Assembly: GCA_023458595.1 (NCBI GenBank) | Contig: JAEWYT010000121.1 | Span: 35,224 to 99,223, forward strand | Source: Pseudomonadota bacterium | Lineage (GTDB): Bacteria; Pseudomonadota; Alphaproteobacteria; Rhizobiales; Tepidamorphaceae | DNA length: 64,000 nucleotides | Direction: 5' to 3' | Part shown: positions 9,367 through 18,606 of the stretch, one piece after another | Layout of the letters: each line of letters starts with the position of its first letter | Position numbering within the stretch: the stretch's first letter is position 1 | Program-made: the position numbers and the translations under genes | Notes under the pieces: generated by a model | The model's input: the letters and a program-made list of their open reading frames with translations, nothing else | The model's database searches: none | What the model was told of the DNA's origin: nothing

Positions 9367-11612
9367 TGCTCGACAAGCCGACCCCGGAAACCCGTGAGTT
9401 CAAGGTCGTCGGTACCCGGCCGATCCGTCCCGACGGCATCGACAAGGTCACCGGCAGGGCCCGCTTCGGCGCCGACATGACGGCCCCGGGCGCGCTCGTC
9501 GGCCTTGTCCTGCGCAGCCCGCACGCCCACGCGCGCATCCGCTCGATCGACGCTTCGAAGGCGGAAGCGCTGCAGGGCGTGAGGGCGGTCGTCACGCGCG
9601 CCGATTTCGCCACCGCGCGCGATCCAGGCGACGACACGCTCGACAACTGCATGGCCGGCGCCAAGGCGCTCTACGACGGCCACGCCGTGGCCGCCGTCGC
9701 GGCGGTGAGCCGGTCGGTGGCGCGCAAGGCCCTGAAGCTGATCGACGTCGACTACGAGGTGCTGCCGCACGTCACCGACGTCGACGAGGCGATGAAGCCG
9801 GATGCGCCGGTGCTGCATGAAGGCCGGGCCAGCGAGACCGTGCCGAAGGGCATGTCCGGCAACGTCGTCAACCGCTACGAGTTCGGCCACGGCGACCCCG
9901 AGGCGGGCTTCGCCGAGGCCGACCGCGTCGTCGAGCGGACGTTCCGCACCGCAGCCACCCACCAGGGCTACATCGAGCCGCACGCCTGCCTCGCCACCAT
10001 GGGCGGCGACGGCCAGGCGGACCTGTGGTGCTGCACCCAGGGCCACTACATGGTGCGCGATTTCTGCGCCGCCATGCTCGGCATCGAGATCGGCAAGCTG
10101 CGCGTCACCGCCTCCGAGATCGGCGGCGGCTTCGGCGGCAAGACGACGGTCTTCCTCGAGCCCGTGGCGCTGGCGCTCTCGCGCAAGGCCGGACGGCCGG
10201 TGAAGATGGTGATGAACCGCGAGGAGGTGCTCCGCGCGACCGGTCCGACCGCCTCCACCTCGATCGACGTCAAGATCGGCATGAAGGCGGACGGCACGAT
10301 CACCGGCGCCCATGCCGAGCTGCGCTACCAGGGCGGCGCCTATCCGGGCTCCCCCGTCGAGTTCGGCTCGATGTCGGCGTTCGCCCCCTATGACCTGAAG
10401 AACGTCAGGACGGTCGGCTGGGACGTGGTCACCAACCGGCCGCGCCAGGCGGCCTATCGCGCGCCGGGCGCGCCGATGGCGGCCTACGCCGTCGAGAGCG
10501 TCATCGACGAGCTGGCGCGCAGCTTCGACCTCGATCCGATCGACGTTCGCCTGAAGAACGCCGCCAGGCAGGGCACCCGCTCGTCCTACGGGCCGACGTT
10601 CCAGCAGATCGGCTGCGCGGCGACCCTCGAGGCGGCCAGGAAGCACCCGCACTGGTCGGCCCCGCTCGGCCCGGACCAGGGCAGGGGCGTCGCCTGCGGC
10701 TTCTGGTTCAATTTCGGCGGCAACACCTGCGTGTCGCTCAACATCAACGTCGACGGCACGGTGAGCCTGTCGGAGGGCAATCCCGACATCGGCGGCTCGC
10801 GCGCGTCGATGTCGATGATGGCGGCCGAGGAGCTCGGCGTCCCTTACGAGAAGGTCCGCGCCATCATCGCCGACACCGGCGCGCTCGGCCTCAACGACGT
10901 CACCGACGGTAGCCGCGTCACCTTCGCGGTCGGTCTCGCCACCATCGAGGCGGCCCGCGCGGCGATCCGCGAGATGTGCGGCCGCGCCGCCAAGGTCTGG
11001 GGCATCGATCCCGACGCGGTCGAATGGGTGGACGGCGCCGCGCGTCCGGCCGGTCCGAACGCCGGCCAGTTCCCGCCGATGGCGCTCGCCGAGATCGCGG
11101 CCATCGCCTCGAACACCGGCGGCCCGATCGCCGGCCACTGCGAGGTGAACGCGGAAGGCGCGGGCGTGAGCTTCGCCACCCACATCGTCGACACCGAGAT
11201 CGATCGCGAGACGGGCGCGGTGAAGGTCCTGCGCTACACGGTCGTCCAGGACGCGGGCAAGGCCGTGCATCCGGCCTATGTCGAGGGGCAGCTCCAGGGC
11301 GGTGCGGTGCAGGGGATCGGCTGGGCGCTCAACGAGGAGTACATCTACGGCAAGGACGGCCGTCTGCAGAACCCGGGCTTCCTCGACTACCGCATTCCGG
11401 TCGCCTCCGACCTGCCGATGATCGACACGGTCGTGCTGGAAATCCCGAACCCCGGTCACCCCTACGGCGTGCGCGGCGTCGGCGAGACGTCGATCGTGCC
11501 GCCGCTGGCGGCGGTGTCCAACGCGGTCTCCCATGCCGCGGGCGTGCGGATGACCGAGCTGCCGATGTCGCCGCCGAGGGTCCTGGCCGCCCTGGACCGC
11601 GCCCGGGCCTGA
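9366..11612 (+). CDS. Molybdenum hydroxylase large (molybdopterin) subunit, xanthine dehydrogenase family
   Basis: This 748-residue protein has the Ald_Xan_dh_C and MoCo-binding domains of the xanthine oxidase family. The GGGFGGK motif sits near residue 253, and the active-site Glu is residue 707 in GVRGVGET. The loop that in true form I CO dehydrogenase carries a copper-binding Cys reads AYRAPGAP here, so this is a hydroxylase rather than a form I CO dehydrogenase. The ATG overlaps the previous stop codon. It would hydroxylate a carbon next to a ring nitrogen, or an aldehyde. The substrate is not evident. Confidence 0.92.
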   Translation: MLDKPTPETREFKVVGTRPIRPDGIDKVTGRARFGADMTAPGALVGLVLRSPHAHARIRSIDASKAEALQGVRAVVTRADFATARDPGDDTLDNCMAGAKALYDGHAVAAVAAVSRSVARKALKLIDVDYEVLPHVTDVDEAMKPDAPVLHEGRASETVPKGMSGNVVNRYEFGHGDPEAGFAEADRVVERTFRTAATHQGYIEPHACLATMGGDGQADLWCCTQGHYMVRDFCAAMLGIEIGKLRVTASEIGGGFGGKTTVFLEPVALALSRKAGRPVKMVMNREEVLRATGPTASTSIDVKIGMKADGTITGAHAELRYQGGAYPGSPVEFGSMSAFAPYDLKNVRTVGWDVVTNRPRQAAYRAPGAPMAAYAVESVIDELARSFDLDPIDVRLKNAARQGTRSSYGPTFQQIGCAATLEAARKHPHWSAPLGPDQGRGVACGFWFNFGGNTCVSLNINVDGTVSLSEGNPDIGGSRASMSMMAAEELGVPYEKVRAIIADTGALGLNDVTDGSRVTFAVGLATIEAARAAIREMCGRAAKVWGIDPDAVEWVDGAARPAGPNAGQFPPMALAEIAAIASNTGGPIAGHCEVNAEGAGVSFATHIVDTEIDRETGAVKVLRYTVVQDAGKAVHPAYVEGQLQGGAVQGIGWALNEEYIYGKDGRLQNPGFLDYRIPVASDLPMIDTVVLEIPNPGHPYGVRGVGETSIVPPLAAVSNAVSHAAGVRMTELPMSPPRVLAALDRARA

Positions 11613-11627
11613 GCCCGGGGCGACGGC

Positions 11628-11873
11628 ATGGTCAAGGTCGTGATCTGGGGCTCTCTGCAGTCCGTCACCGACGGCGCAGCGGAGGTCGAGGTCGAAGCGG
11701 ATACGCTCGGAGAGCTCCTGAAGGGGCTCGCCGAACGCTATCCGGGCCTGGAACCGCAGTTGAAGCGCGGGATTTCGGTCGCGATCGACGGGCGCATCTA
11801 CAACGACTCCTGGTTCAAGGCGATCACGCCGGACAGCGAGGTCGTGCTCCTGCCGCGGCTGACCGGCGGATAG
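11628..11873 (+). CDS. MoaD/ThiS-family sulfur carrier protein
   Basis: This 81-residue protein has a beta-grasp ubiquitin-like layout and ends in Gly-Gly, the C-terminus that is adenylated and thiocarboxylated in MoaD, ThiS and related carriers. It follows the molybdenum subunit by 15 bases. A dedicated MoaD could supply sulfur for molybdopterin of the upstream hydroxylase, although ThiS-like or other thiocarboxylate roles are equally consistent with the fold. It contains an acidic strand (EVEVEAD) and a PRLTGG tail. Confidence 0.85.
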   Translation: MVKVVIWGSLQSVTDGAAEVEVEADTLGELLKGLAERYPGLEPQLKRGISVAIDGRIYNDSWFKAITPDSEVVLLPRLTGG

Positions 11874-11886
11874 CCGGACGCAGGCA

Positions 11887-11901
11887 GGAAGCCGTGCTTC
11901 C
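11887..11901 (+). terminator. Short hairpin after the MoaD-like gene
   Basis: GGAAGC-CGT-GCTTCC is a perfect 6-base stem just after the MoaD-like stop codon and before hypA. There is no T-run. It could be an attenuator or RNA-processing site separating the hydroxylase genes from the hyp genes. The rest of the 166-base gap shows nothing I recognise. Confidence 0.3.
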
Positions 11902-12039
11902 GTCCCGCCCGCCGCCGGTAATGCCGTGTCGTCGGCGCGGTGCATGTCGAAAACGGGGCGGCTGCGACCTGTCGCATCCTTGCGCCGGCCGGCGGGAACT
12001 TCCATCCTGCCGGTTCGGCGACGAGCTGAGGGTGCGCTG

Positions 12040-12381
12040 ATGCACGAACTGTCGCTTTGCGAGAGTATCGTCGACGTCCTGGAGCGCCGGGCGGTCGACC
12101 ACAGCTATTCGCGTGTGAGGACGGTGTGGCTCGAGATCGGCCCGCTCGCGGGCGTCGAGCTGGAGGCGCTGCGCTTCTCCTTCGACGTGGCGACGCGCGG
12201 CACGCTCGCGGAGAACGCGGCGCTGAGGATCATCGAGACGAAGGGCGAGGCCTGGTGCATGGCCTGCTCGAAGACCGTGCCGGTGAAGGAGCGTTTCGCC
12301 GCCTGCCCCGAATGCGGCAGCTACCGGCTGCAGCTCACCGGCGGCGAGGAACTGAGGATCAAGGAACTGGAGGTGGACTGA
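12040..12381 (+). CDS. hypA: Hydrogenase nickel incorporation protein HypA
   Basis: This 113-residue protein matches HypA. The MHEL nickel-binding N-terminus with His2 is present, and a zinc site is formed by two CxxC pairs (CMAC and CPEC) near residues 73-95. HypA delivers nickel with HypB to the [NiFe]-hydrogenase large subunit. The ATG at 12040 starts directly with MHEL, which fixes the start. The stop codon shares a base with the hypB start. It is the first of six consecutive hyp genes. Confidence 0.96.
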   Translation: MHELSLCESIVDVLERRAVDHSYSRVRTVWLEIGPLAGVELEALRFSFDVATRGTLAENAALRIIETKGEAWCMACSKTVPVKERFAACPECGSYRLQLTGGEELRIKELEVD

Positions 12382-13286
12382 TGTGCACCGTTTGCGGCTG
12401 CGGCCAGGGCGAGACGAGGATCGAGGGCAAGGGGCGCGTACATCGTCATGACCATTCCCATGATCACGACCACGACCATGGGCACGACCATGGGCACGAC
12501 CACGGGCATCATCACCACGATCATGACCATCACCACGGGCACGGCCATACCCACGACTACGGCACCGGGCCGGCGCGGGCGCACGCGCCGGGCCTGAGCC
12601 AGGCGCGCATGGTGCAGATCGAGGAGGACATCCTCGCCAAGAACAACCGGTACGCCGCCGCCAACCGCCGCTATTTCGAGGCGCGCGGCATCCTCGCCCT
12701 GAACCTCGTCTCCTCGCCGGGCTCCGGCAAGACGACGCTGCTGGTTCAGACCATCGAGGCGCTCATGCGAGAGATGCCGGTCTCGGTCATCGAGGGCGAC
12801 CAGCAGACCGCCAACGACGCCGAGCGCATCCGCGAGACCGGCGCCGACGCGATCCAGATAAACACCGGCAAGGGCTGCCATCTCGACGGCCACATGATCG
12901 GCCACGCGCTCGAAAGCCTGTCGCCGGACGAGCGCGGCGTGCTGTTCATCGAGAATGTCGGCAATCTCGTCTGCCCGGCCGCCTTCGATCTCGGCGAAGC
13001 GCACAAGGTGGTGATCCTCTCGGTCACCGAGGGCGAGGACAAGCCGCTGAAGTATCCCGACATGTTCCACGCCTCCGACCTGATGATCCTGAGCAAGGTC
13101 GACCTGCTGCCGCATCTGAATTTCGACGCCGGGCGCTGCATCGAGTACGCCCGCCGCGTCAATCCGCGCATCAAGGTGCTTAAAGTTTCGGCGACGAGCG
13201 GCGAGGGCATGGAGAGCTGGTACGCCTGGATACGCGCGACCCGGCAGCTCGCCATGACCGGCCTGCCGGCGGCGGCGGCGGAATAG
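12381..13286 (+). CDS. hypB: Hydrogenase nickel incorporation GTPase HypB, histidine-rich
   Basis: This 301-residue protein is HypB. It begins with the CTVCGCG high-affinity nickel motif, followed by a long His/Asp/Gly-rich stretch (about residues 20-62) for nickel storage. The G domain has the P-loop SSPGSGKTT and the switch segments EGDQQT and ENVGNLVCP. It hydrolyses GTP to load nickel into hydrogenase. The histidine-rich arm is long, which suggests real nickel storage as in rhizobial HypB. It overlaps hypA by one base. Confidence 0.97.
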   Translation: MCTVCGCGQGETRIEGKGRVHRHDHSHDHDHDHGHDHGHDHGHHHHDHDHHHGHGHTHDYGTGPARAHAPGLSQARMVQIEEDILAKNNRYAAANRRYFEARGILALNLVSSPGSGKTTLLVQTIEALMREMPVSVIEGDQQTANDAERIRETGADAIQINTGKGCHLDGHMIGHALESLSPDERGVLFIENVGNLVCPAAFDLGEAHKVVILSVTEGEDKPLKYPDMFHASDLMILSKVDLLPHLNFDAGRCIEYARRVNPRIKVLKVSATSGEGMESWYAWIRATRQLAMTGLPAAAAE

Positions 13287-13296
13287 GAGAGTAGAC

Positions 13297-13545
13297 ATGT
13301 GTCTCGCCCTGCCGGCCCTGGTCGTGTCGATCGACGAAGCCAGCGAGATGGCGACGGTCGCGCTCGCGGGCGTCCGCAAGGCGATTTCCATCGCCCTGCT
13401 CGACGACGTCGCGATCGGCGACTACGTGCTCGTCCACGTCGGCTACGCGCTGCACAAGATCAGCCCGGAGGAGGCCGACCGCACGCTGAAGCTGATGGAA
13501 GAGGCCGGGATCATCGAGGAAGAGCTCGAGGAGATCCGGTCATGA
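13297..13545 (+). CDS. hypC: HypC/HybG-type hydrogenase maturation chaperone
   Basis: This 82-residue protein starts MCLALPA, with the essential Cys2 that binds the Fe(CN)2CO unit together with HypD. An AGGAGA ribosome site precedes the start. The C-terminal half is a helix rich in Glu (LKLMEEAG). It carries the iron cofactor precursor to the hydrogenase large subunit. It overlaps hypD by four bases. Confidence 0.96.
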   Translation: MCLALPALVVSIDEASEMATVALAGVRKAISIALLDDVAIGDYVLVHVGYALHKISPEEADRTLKLMEEAGIIEEELEEIRS

Positions 13546-14693
13546 AATACGTCGACGAGTATCGCCGCCCGGATCTCGCGAAATCCCTCGCCGCGGCGAT
13601 CGCCCGCGAGGCCGGGCCCGACCGCCGGTATCACCTGATGGAATTCTGCGGCGGCCACACCCACGCGATCTTCCGCTATGGCGTGCAGGACCTGATGCCC
13701 GACAACGTCCATTTCGTCCACGGGCCGGGCTGCCCGGTCTGCGTGCTGCCGATCGGGCGCATCGACGGGGCGATGGAGATCGCCGAGAAATACGGCGCCA
13801 TCCTGTGCAGCTACGGCGACATGATGCGCGTGCCGGCGAGCGGGCGGCGCAGCCTGCTGAAGGCGAAGGCGGCCGGCGCCGACATCCGCATGGTCTATTC
13901 GACCCAGGACGCGCTCAGGATCGCCCGCGACAACCCGGATCGCGAGGTCGTGTTCTTCGCCATCGGCTTCGAGACCACGACGCCGCCGACTGCCGTCGCG
14001 ATCAGGCAGGCCGAGGCCGAGGGCCTGAAGAACTTCACCGTCTACTGCAACCACGTGCTGACCCCGGCCGCGATCCGGCACATCCTTAAATCCCCGGAGG
14101 TGTGCGACACGGGAACGGTTGCCATCGACGGATTCCTGGGCCCCTCGCACGTCAGCGCGGTGATCGGCAGCGCACCCTACGAGTCCGTCGCCGAGGAGTT
14201 CCAGCGCCCGGTGGTGATCGCCGGCTTCGAGCCGCTCGACGTCATGCAGGCGACCCTGATGCTGATCCGCCAGCTCAACGAGGGCCGCCACGAGGTCGAG
14301 AACGAATACCACCGCGTCGTCACCCGCGAGGGCAACCGCAAGGCGCAGGCGCTCGTCGCCGATGTGTTCGAGCTGCGCAAGGCCTTCGAGTGGCGCGGCC
14401 TCGGCGAGGTTCCCAGCAGCGCGCTCAGGATCGGGCGGGCATACGCCGACTTCGACGCCGAGGCGCGCTTCGCGCTGTCCGGGCGCCGCGTCAGGGACGT
14501 CAAGGGCTGCGAATGCCCGGCGATCCTGCGCGGCGTAAAGAAGCCGACCGACTGCAAGCTGTTCGGCACGGTATGCACGCCCGACAACCCGATGGGCTCG
14601 TGCATGGTGTCGTCCGAAGGCGCCTGCGCGGCCTACTGGACCTACCGGCGTTTCCGCGCACCCGAGGAAGAGGGCGAGGAGGCGGCGGCATGA
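13542..14693 (+). CDS. hypD: Hydrogenase maturation iron-sulfur protein HypD
   Basis: This 383-residue protein is HypD, the scaffold on which the Fe(CN)2CO group is built. The family motifs FCGGHTH, HGPGCPVCV, GFETTTP and the C-terminal cysteine set for the [4Fe-4S] cluster (KGCECPAIL with later Cys residues) are present. Its start overlaps the end of hypC (ATGA-type), so HypC and HypD, which form a complex, are made together. Confidence 0.96.
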   Translation: MKYVDEYRRPDLAKSLAAAIAREAGPDRRYHLMEFCGGHTHAIFRYGVQDLMPDNVHFVHGPGCPVCVLPIGRIDGAMEIAEKYGAILCSYGDMMRVPASGRRSLLKAKAAGADIRMVYSTQDALRIARDNPDREVVFFAIGFETTTPPTAVAIRQAEAEGLKNFTVYCNHVLTPAAIRHILKSPEVCDTGTVAIDGFLGPSHVSAVIGSAPYESVAEEFQRPVVIAGFEPLDVMQATLMLIRQLNEGRHEVENEYHRVVTREGNRKAQALVADVFELRKAFEWRGLGEVPSSALRIGRAYADFDAEARFALSGRRVRDVKGCECPAILRGVKKPTDCKLFGTVCTPDNPMGSCMVSSEGACAAYWTYRRFRAPEEEGEEAAA

Positions 14694-15739
14694 ACGCCAT
14701 GCACAACCGCTTCCCCGGCAGGCTCGATATGCGCGATGGCACGATCGACATGACGCACGGCAGCGGCGGCCGGGCGATGGCGCAGCTCATCGACGAACTG
14801 TTCGTCGCCCATTTCGACAACGACCTGTTGCGCCGGGCGAACGACCAGGCCGCCTTCGACGTGCCCGCCGGCCGGCTCGTCATGTCGACGGACGGCCACG
14901 TCATCTCGCCGCTGTTCTTCCCCGGCGGCGACATCGGCTCGCTCGCCGTGCACGGCACGATCAACGACGTGGCGATGGCCGGCGCGAGGCCGCTCTATCT
15001 CTCCGCCGGCTTCATTCTGGAGGAGGGCTTCCCGCTCGCCGATCTGGAACGGATCGTCATCAGCATGGCCGAGGCCTCGAGGGCGGCGGGTGTTCCCGTC
15101 GTCACCGGCGACACCAAGGTCGTCGAGAAGGGCAAGGGCGACGGCGTCTTCATCACCACGACCGGCGTCGGCATCGTCCCGGTGGGCGTCGACATCTCCG
15201 GCGACCGCGCCGAGCAGGGCCACGCGATCCTGTTGAGCGGCTCGATCGGCGACCATGGCGTCGCCGTCTTGTCGAAGCGCGAGAACCTCGATTTCGAGAC
15301 CGAGATCCTGTCGGACTCCGCTGCCCTGCACGGCCTCGTCGCGGCGATGGTGGAGGCCGTGCCTGAGATCCGCTGCCTGCGCGATCCGACGCGCGGTGGG
15401 CTGGCGGCGACGCTGAACGAGCTCGCCCGCCAGTCCGGCGTCGGCATGCGGATCAGGGAATCGGCGATTCCCCTGAAGCCCGACGTGGCGGCGGCCTGCG
15501 AGTTGCTCGGTCTCGACCCGCTCTATGTGGCCAACGAGGGCAAGCTGATCGCGATCTGCGAGGCGGCCGATGCCGGGACGCTGCTTTCCGCCATGCGCGC
15601 CCATCCGCTCGGCGCGGAGGCTGCCATCGTCGGCGAGGTCGTCGCCGACCCGCATTCCTTCGTGCAGATGGAGACGCTGCTCGGCGGCAGCCGCATCGTC
15701 GACTGGCTCGCCGGGGAGCAGCTGCCCCGGATCTGCTGA
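14690..15739 (+). CDS. hypE: Hydrogenase maturation protein HypE (carbamoyl dehydratase)
   Basis: This 349-residue protein is HypE of the AIRS/PurM-like ATPase family. The MTHGSGG N-terminal motif is present. It ends in PRIC, the conserved C-terminal Cys that receives the carbamoyl group from HypF and is dehydrated to thiocyanate. It overlaps hypD by four bases. A second ATG five codons in (the MHNRF segment) is also possible, but the first overlaps in operon style. Confidence 0.96.
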   Translation: MNAMHNRFPGRLDMRDGTIDMTHGSGGRAMAQLIDELFVAHFDNDLLRRANDQAAFDVPAGRLVMSTDGHVISPLFFPGGDIGSLAVHGTINDVAMAGARPLYLSAGFILEEGFPLADLERIVISMAEASRAAGVPVVTGDTKVVEKGKGDGVFITTTGVGIVPVGVDISGDRAEQGHAILLSGSIGDHGVAVLSKRENLDFETEILSDSAALHGLVAAMVEAVPEIRCLRDPTRGGLAATLNELARQSGVGMRIRESAIPLKPDVAAACELLGLDPLYVANEGKLIAICEAADAGTLLSAMRAHPLGAEAAIVGEVVADPHSFVQMETLLGGSRIVDWLAGEQLPRIC

Positions 15740-15934
15740 TGCGCGTCCTTTTCCGCACCCACGGTTTCAGCGCGCCCGCCTCGTCGCCCGGTCTCGAAGC
15801 CCGTCTCGCCGGGAAGCGCGACCGCCGCGCGACCGACGAACGGGTGAAGCCGCTTCGCGAATGCCGGGCCGGGATGCAGGAAGGCTGCGTCATGAGCGGG
15901 CCTGCGACCGTCCTCGCCGAGCGTTGAGGCGTCG

Positions 15935-18265
15935 ATGGCAGGCGTCGGATTCCGGGTACGCGGACTCGTGCAGGGCGTCGGCTTTCGCCCGCATGTCTGG
16001 CGTCTCGCCCATGAACTCGGGCTGACTGGCGAGGTCCTGAACGACGGCGAGGGCGTGCTGATCTCGGCCTACGGCGATCCGGCCGCGCTCGCCGGATTCC
16101 GCGAAAGGCTGTCGAGAGAGGCGCCGCCGCTGTCGCGCATCGACGTCATCGAGGAAAGCGTGCTTGCCGGAACGCCGCCCGGCACGGATTTCGTCATCGT
16201 CGAGAGCCGGCCGGGCCGGGTGCGCACCGGCATCGTCCCGGATGCGGCGACCTGCCCGCAGTGCCTCGCCGACATCCGCGATCCCGGCAATCGCCGCTAC
16301 CGCTATCCCTTCGCCAACTGCACCCATTGCGGCCCGCGCCTGTCGATCGTCCGGGCGATCCCCTACGACCGCGCGAACACCAGCATGGCCGCCTTCCCGA
16401 TGTGCCCGGCCTGCGCCGCCGAGTACGCCGATCCCGCCGACCGCCGCTTCCATGCCCAGCCGAACGCCTGCCCCGCGTGCGGCCCGGGACTGTGGCTGGA
16501 AGGTCCGGCGGGCGAGCTGGCCGAAGGCGAGACGGTCGAGGGCGATCCGATCGAAAGGGCCCGCGCCCTGATCCTCGACGGCGCCATCGTCGCGGTGAAG
16601 GGCATCGGCGGCTTCCACCTCGCCTGCGACGCCGCCGACGGCGATGCGGTCGAGCGCCTGCGTGCGCGCAAGCACCGCTACGCCAAGCCGTTCGCCCTGA
16701 TGGCCCGCGACCTGGCGACGGTCGCGGAGTACGCGGACCTCTCGGATGCGGAAGCCGGCATGCTGGCGAGCGCGGCCGCCCCCATCGTGGTGCTCGAAAC
16801 CAGGCGGGACCGGACGCAATTGCCGGCCGCCGTCGCACCCGGCCGGCGCAGCCTCGGCTTCATGCTGCCCTATACGCCGCTGCACCATCTGCTGATGGAC
16901 GGACTGGACCGGCCGGTCGTGCTCACCTCCGGCAACCGCAGCGACGAGCCGCAGGCGATCGGCAACGACGAGGCCCGGGAGCGCCTGGGGCCGATCGCGG
17001 ACTGGTGGCTCATGCACGACCGCGACATCGTCAACCGTCTCGACGATTCCGTGGTCCGGGTCATGGCCGGCGCACCGACGGTGCTGCGGGGCGGACGCGG
17101 GCTGGCACCGGCGACATTTCCGCTGCCCGCGGGTTTCGCGGGGGCTGCGACCGGGCTGGGGATGGGCGGCGAGCTGAAGGCGACTTTTTGCCTTCTCAAG
17201 GAGGGCGAGGCGATCCTTTCCCAGCACATCGGCGATCTGGAGGAAGCGAGCGTCCACGCCGACTATCGCCGGAACCTCGAGCTCTATCGCCAGATATTCG
17301 ATTTCGATCCGGCAGTCGTCGCTGTCGATATGCATCCCGACTACCTGTCGGCCCAATGGGGCCGGAATCTCGTGGAAAACGAGGGTTTGCGCCTCGAGGA
17401 GGTCCAGCACCACCACGCCCATATCGCGTCCTGCATGGCCGAGCACGGCCTCGATCTCGACCATCCGCCGGTGCTCGGAATCGTCCTGGACGGCCTCGGC
17501 CACGGGGCCGACGGAACGGTGTGGGGCGGCGAATTCCTCCTGGCCGACTACCGCGGTTTCGACCGGCTCGCCCATTTCATGCCCGCCCCGCTGATCGGCG
17601 GCACGAAGGCGATGAAGCAGCCCTGGCGAAACGCCTACGCGTTCCTCGATACCTGCCTCGGCTGGCAGGAAGTCCTTGAAGATCATGCCGAATTGCCGAT
17701 CGTCGCGTTGGTGCGCACGAAGTCGCCCGCGATCCTCCGCCGGATGATCGAGCAGGGGCTCAACACGCCGATGGCGGTCTCCGCCGGCCGGCTTTTCGAT
17801 GCCGCCGCCGCGATCCTCGGCATCTGCCCGGACTCGATTGCCTACGAGGGCCAGGCGGCGATCGAGATGGAGGCGCTGGCGGCCGTCGCCGACGACCATC
17901 GCGGCTACGGCCATGCGATCCGGCAGGGGGTTCCGGCCGTCATCGACTGGACGCCGCTATGGCGAGAGATGCTCGCCGACCTGTCCGGCGGGACGCCCCG
18001 GCAAACGGTCGCCGCACGCTTCCACAACGGCGTCGCGGCCGCCGTCGCCGGGATGGCGAAGGCGCTCGCGGCCGGCTGCGATTTCGAGAAAATCGTGCTC
18101 TCCGGCGGCGTTTTCCAGAACCGGCTGCTGCTCGAAGGCGTCGCGGCGCGGCTTCGTTCGGCAGGACTCCAGGTGCTGATCCACCGGCAGGTCCCGCCGA
18201 ACGATGGCGGCATCGCCCTCGGCCAGGCGGTCATCGCCGCGGCCCGGTCACTCGGAGCGGGCTGA
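15935..18265 (+). CDS. hypF: Carbamoyltransferase HypF
   Basis: This 776-residue protein has all four HypF parts in order. These are an acylphosphatase-like domain (VRGLVQGVGFRPHVW, about residues 8-90), two zinc fingers (CPQC, CTHC, CPACA and CPAC, about 105-185), a YrdC-like domain (about 200-380) and a Kae1-like carbamoyltransferase domain with HHHAHIASC near residue 488. It turns carbamoyl phosphate into the thiocarbamate on HypE that becomes cyanide. It lies 195 bases after hypE, the only real gap in the hyp set. Confidence 0.96.
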   Translation: MAGVGFRVRGLVQGVGFRPHVWRLAHELGLTGEVLNDGEGVLISAYGDPAALAGFRERLSREAPPLSRIDVIEESVLAGTPPGTDFVIVESRPGRVRTGIVPDAATCPQCLADIRDPGNRRYRYPFANCTHCGPRLSIVRAIPYDRANTSMAAFPMCPACAAEYADPADRRFHAQPNACPACGPGLWLEGPAGELAEGETVEGDPIERARALILDGAIVAVKGIGGFHLACDAADGDAVERLRARKHRYAKPFALMARDLATVAEYADLSDAEAGMLASAAAPIVVLETRRDRTQLPAAVAPGRRSLGFMLPYTPLHHLLMDGLDRPVVLTSGNRSDEPQAIGNDEARERLGPIADWWLMHDRDIVNRLDDSVVRVMAGAPTVLRGGRGLAPATFPLPAGFAGAATGLGMGGELKATFCLLKEGEAILSQHIGDLEEASVHADYRRNLELYRQIFDFDPAVVAVDMHPDYLSAQWGRNLVENEGLRLEEVQHHHAHIASCMAEHGLDLDHPPVLGIVLDGLGHGADGTVWGGEFLLADYRGFDRLAHFMPAPLIGGTKAMKQPWRNAYAFLDTCLGWQEVLEDHAELPIVALVRTKSPAILRRMIEQGLNTPMAVSAGRLFDAAAAILGICPDSIAYEGQAAIEMEALAAVADDHRGYGHAIRQGVPAVIDWTPLWREMLADLSGGTPRQTVAARFHNGVAAAVAGMAKALAAGCDFEKIVLSGGVFQNRLLLEGVAARLRSAGLQVLIHRQVPPNDGGIALGQAVIAAARSLGAG

Positions 18266-18606
18266 ACGTCCCGATTGTGCCGCCGGCCCGAGAAGAGACG
18301 GCGACGAGGCGTTCTCGCACTCCCGTAGCGATCGTCTCCGCGTCCGGCCCCGCCGCCGAGGATCGGCCCTTCGTCATCGGCCTGAGGGCCCGCACGTAGC
18401 GGGTGCGCGGACCTCTGCCGCGCGGGACATCCGAGGAACTTCGGGACGATCCGTTCGAATACAAACAGTCGGCAAAAAAACAGACCGTTTGATATACGCC
18501 CGTACTCGCGAACGTGCGGACGCCCGCGGTATGGTCCACCATTCAACGACAGGCCCCCGACCGCTCGCAGCGGATCGGAAGGCCGAGAATGGGAGGAACG
18601 GACGTT
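18266..18606. other. 341-base intergenic region between hypF and the ABC binding-protein gene
   Basis: No gene is supported here. It holds an AT-rich segment at about 18455-18500 with an imperfect inverted repeat, listed separately. This is the most likely promoter and operator region for the transporter genes that follow. A GGGAGG ribosome site at 18591 serves the next gene. Confidence 0.6.
18462..18491. promoter_or_regulatory. Imperfect inverted repeat, candidate operator
   Basis: CAAACAGTC and GACCGTTTG form 9-base half sites with one mismatch and a 12-base A-rich spacer. The repeat lies about 115 bases before the start of the ABC binding-protein gene, in the only AT-rich part of the gap. 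It could be an operator for the AraC-family protein encoded just downstream or for another regulator. Confidence 0.35.

Noticed and set aside
9366..11612. CO dehydrogenase large subunit
   Set aside because: The loop that carries the copper-binding Cys in form I enzymes reads AYRAPGAP. The second enzyme (32.9 kb) reads AMRGFGIT. Neither supports CO oxidation.
15739..15927. 62-residue frame between hypE and hypF, with ATG overlapping the hypE stop
   Set aside because: It has no domain, a composition like translated GC-rich spacer (many Arg, Ala and Pro) and no clear ribosome site beyond the overlap. It could be translated but I cannot support it as a gene.
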